This document shows, piece by piece, positions 6,569 to 7,541 of a DNA stretch of 7,541 bases. How positions within the stretch are numbered: the first letter of the stretch is position 1; each line of letters opens with the position of its first letter. Source of the stretch: an uncultured Clostridium sp. (GTDB taxonomy: Bacteria; Bacillota; Clostridia; Lachnospirales; Lachnospiraceae); contig UQJF01000136.1 in NCBI GenBank assembly GCA_900541315.1, positions 1-7,541 on the forward strand. Reading direction: 5' to 3'. Below the pieces are notes generated by a model. It saw only the letters and a list, made by a program, of their open reading frames with translations, did no database searches and was not told the origin of the DNA. Position numbers and translations under genes: made by a program.

Positions 6569-7468
6569 TTACTTTTTATTAGCAGAAAATGGCCATTCAG
6601 AAATCAGAAGTCCCGCAAGAGTAAGCACTGTTCCTGCCATAGCCTGAAGAGTAATAACTTCATGAAGCAGCGGAATGGACATTAAAATAGTCACTACAGG
6701 AATACCGTAAATGTAAACACTGGCTTTGGTCGCTCCCAGAGATTTTACTGCATAGTTCCAGGTAACAAAGCATATAGCAGATGCACCGATTCCCAGGTAT
6801 ATTACATTTGCAAGATTTACCGGCTGAAGGAGTGCCAGAATCTGCAGGTGGAAATCCATAAACGGCAGCGCTAACAGCATGAAAAGGATCCCATAAAAGA
6901 ATGTCCTTCTGGTTGTAACAATGGTATCATAGCCAAAACCGCCAATCTTTCTGGTACACACAGAATAAACGCCCCATATGGCTGCTGCTGCCAGACCAAG
7001 AAAATCTCCTACCGGGTTCAACTCTAATTTTTCACCTTTCTGGAAAGTGATCAAGCAGATTCCCAACATGGCACAGATAAAACCTGCCACAATGCTTTTC
7101 TTCATCCTCTCCCCGTCTAAGAAAAAGTGGGCCATGATCCCTGTAAAAATCGGTGCAACAGATACGATAACGCTGACATTGGAAGCCTGAGTCATGGTGA
7201 GGGCAATATTTTCCAGAAGATAGTAAATGCCGATACCGGTAATACCGGCAACAACCATGATCCGTTCTTCTTTCACGCTTTTCATCTTAAGAGGTACCGG
7301 GCGGATCAGCCACAGGAAAATATAACCGGCCACAAAGCGCAGCACCAGTATTTCCAATGGTGACAGGCTTTCTAACAGTACCTTGGTAGATATAAAGGTA
7401 GTTCCCCATATCAGCATCGTAAAAACAGCAGCCATATGTCCGGCTACTCTTGTCTTTTGTATACTCAT
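6569..7468 (-). CDS. EamA/DMT superfamily transporter
   Basis: This is a drug/metabolite transporter family permease; members export amino acids and other small metabolites, and the substrate cannot be read from sequence. The 299-residue length and about ten hydrophobic helices fit two tandem EamA repeats (about residues 10-140 and 155-290). Recognisable parts are MLIWGTTFISTKV (18-30), LRFVAGY (43-49), NIALTMTQASNVSVIVSVAP (87-106), the start of the second repeat at GLAAAAIWGVYSVCTRK (158-174), and KSLGATKASVYIYGIPV (242-258). Conserved prolines and glycines near the ends of both repeats support the family. The ATG at 7468 has a strong ribosome binding site. It lies 59 nt upstream of spoIIP on the same strand, with no clear terminator between, so read-through is possible, although the two functions look unrelated. 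Confidence 0.92.
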   Translation of the reverse strand: MSIQKTRVAGHMAAVFTMLIWGTTFISTKVLLESLSPLEILVLRFVAGYIFLWLIRPVPLKMKSVKEERIMVVAGITGIGIYYLLENIALTMTQASNVSVIVSVAPIFTGIMAHFFLDGERMKKSIVAGFICAMLGICLITFQKGEKLELNPVGDFLGLAAAAIWGVYSVCTRKIGGFGYDTIVTTRRTFFYGILFMLLALPFMDFHLQILALLQPVNLANVIYLGIGASAICFVTWNYAVKSLGATKASVYIYGIPVVTILMSIPLLHEVITLQAMAGTVLTLAGLLISEWPFSANKK

Positions 7469-7474
7469 TTTCTG

Positions 7475-7480
7475 CTCCTT
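7475..7480 (-). promoter_or_regulatory. EamA transporter ribosome binding site
   Basis: AAGGAG on the minus strand, 6 nt before the ATG at 7468, fixes the start codon. The remaining 61 nt to the window end are AT-rich and hold no gene; I see no convincing promoter there. Confidence 0.8.
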
Positions 7481-7541
7481 TTCATTTTAATGTACTCTCG
7501 GAATCTTTTTGTACTTGATTTTGCGAGAAGATTTTTTGTCA

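Noticed and set aside
7486..7541. Promoter for the EamA gene at the window edge (TGACA at 7541-7537)
   Set aside because: At the expected 17-nt spacing the sequence is ATCAAG, not -10 like, and the element is cut by the window end.
47..7541. A novel defence, phage or mobile system
   Set aside because: All six genes are assigned to known housekeeping, transport or sporulation families, and no CRISPR repeats, integrase, att-like duplications or toxin-antitoxin pairs are visible.

Overview
The window looks like chromosomal DNA from a spore-forming, low-GC Clostridia, most likely a Lachnospiraceae gut bacterium. This rests on a clostridial SpoIIP next to LepA and HemW, and on the general protein character; it is an inference, not a database match. 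The left end is not biological: bases 1-46 are an Illumina Nextera library adapter, so genomic sequence starts at 47 inside a gene.

Left part, plus strand (47-1826): a 5'-truncated L-asparaginase, then azlC and azlD, the two subunits of a branched-chain amino acid exporter. The three genes are tightly spaced and probably form one operon. A hairpin terminator at 1833-1890 separates them from the convergent minus-strand genes.

Middle and right part, minus strand (1923-7468), read right to left: an EamA/DMT-family transporter, spoIIP (engulfment peptidoglycan hydrolase), lepA (elongation factor 4) and hemW (radical SAM heme chaperone). spoIIP-lepA-hemW is a conserved Firmicutes block. Its usual flanks (gpr upstream, hrcA-grpE-dnaK downstream) are not adjacent here; an EamA gene and the convergent azl operon stand in their place.

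The most interesting non-coding structure is on the minus strand: (i) a dense cluster of hairpins in the 180-nt lepA-hemW gap, with one 7-mer repeated five times in both orientations; (ii) a perfect 10-bp-arm palindrome between spoIIP and lepA that contains a promoter-like -35 element; (iii) an inverted repeat that would pair with the spoIIP ribosome binding site. I see no CRISPR array, tRNA, rRNA, insertion sequence, phage gene or defence system, and no convincing new multi-gene system. All six genes belong to known families.
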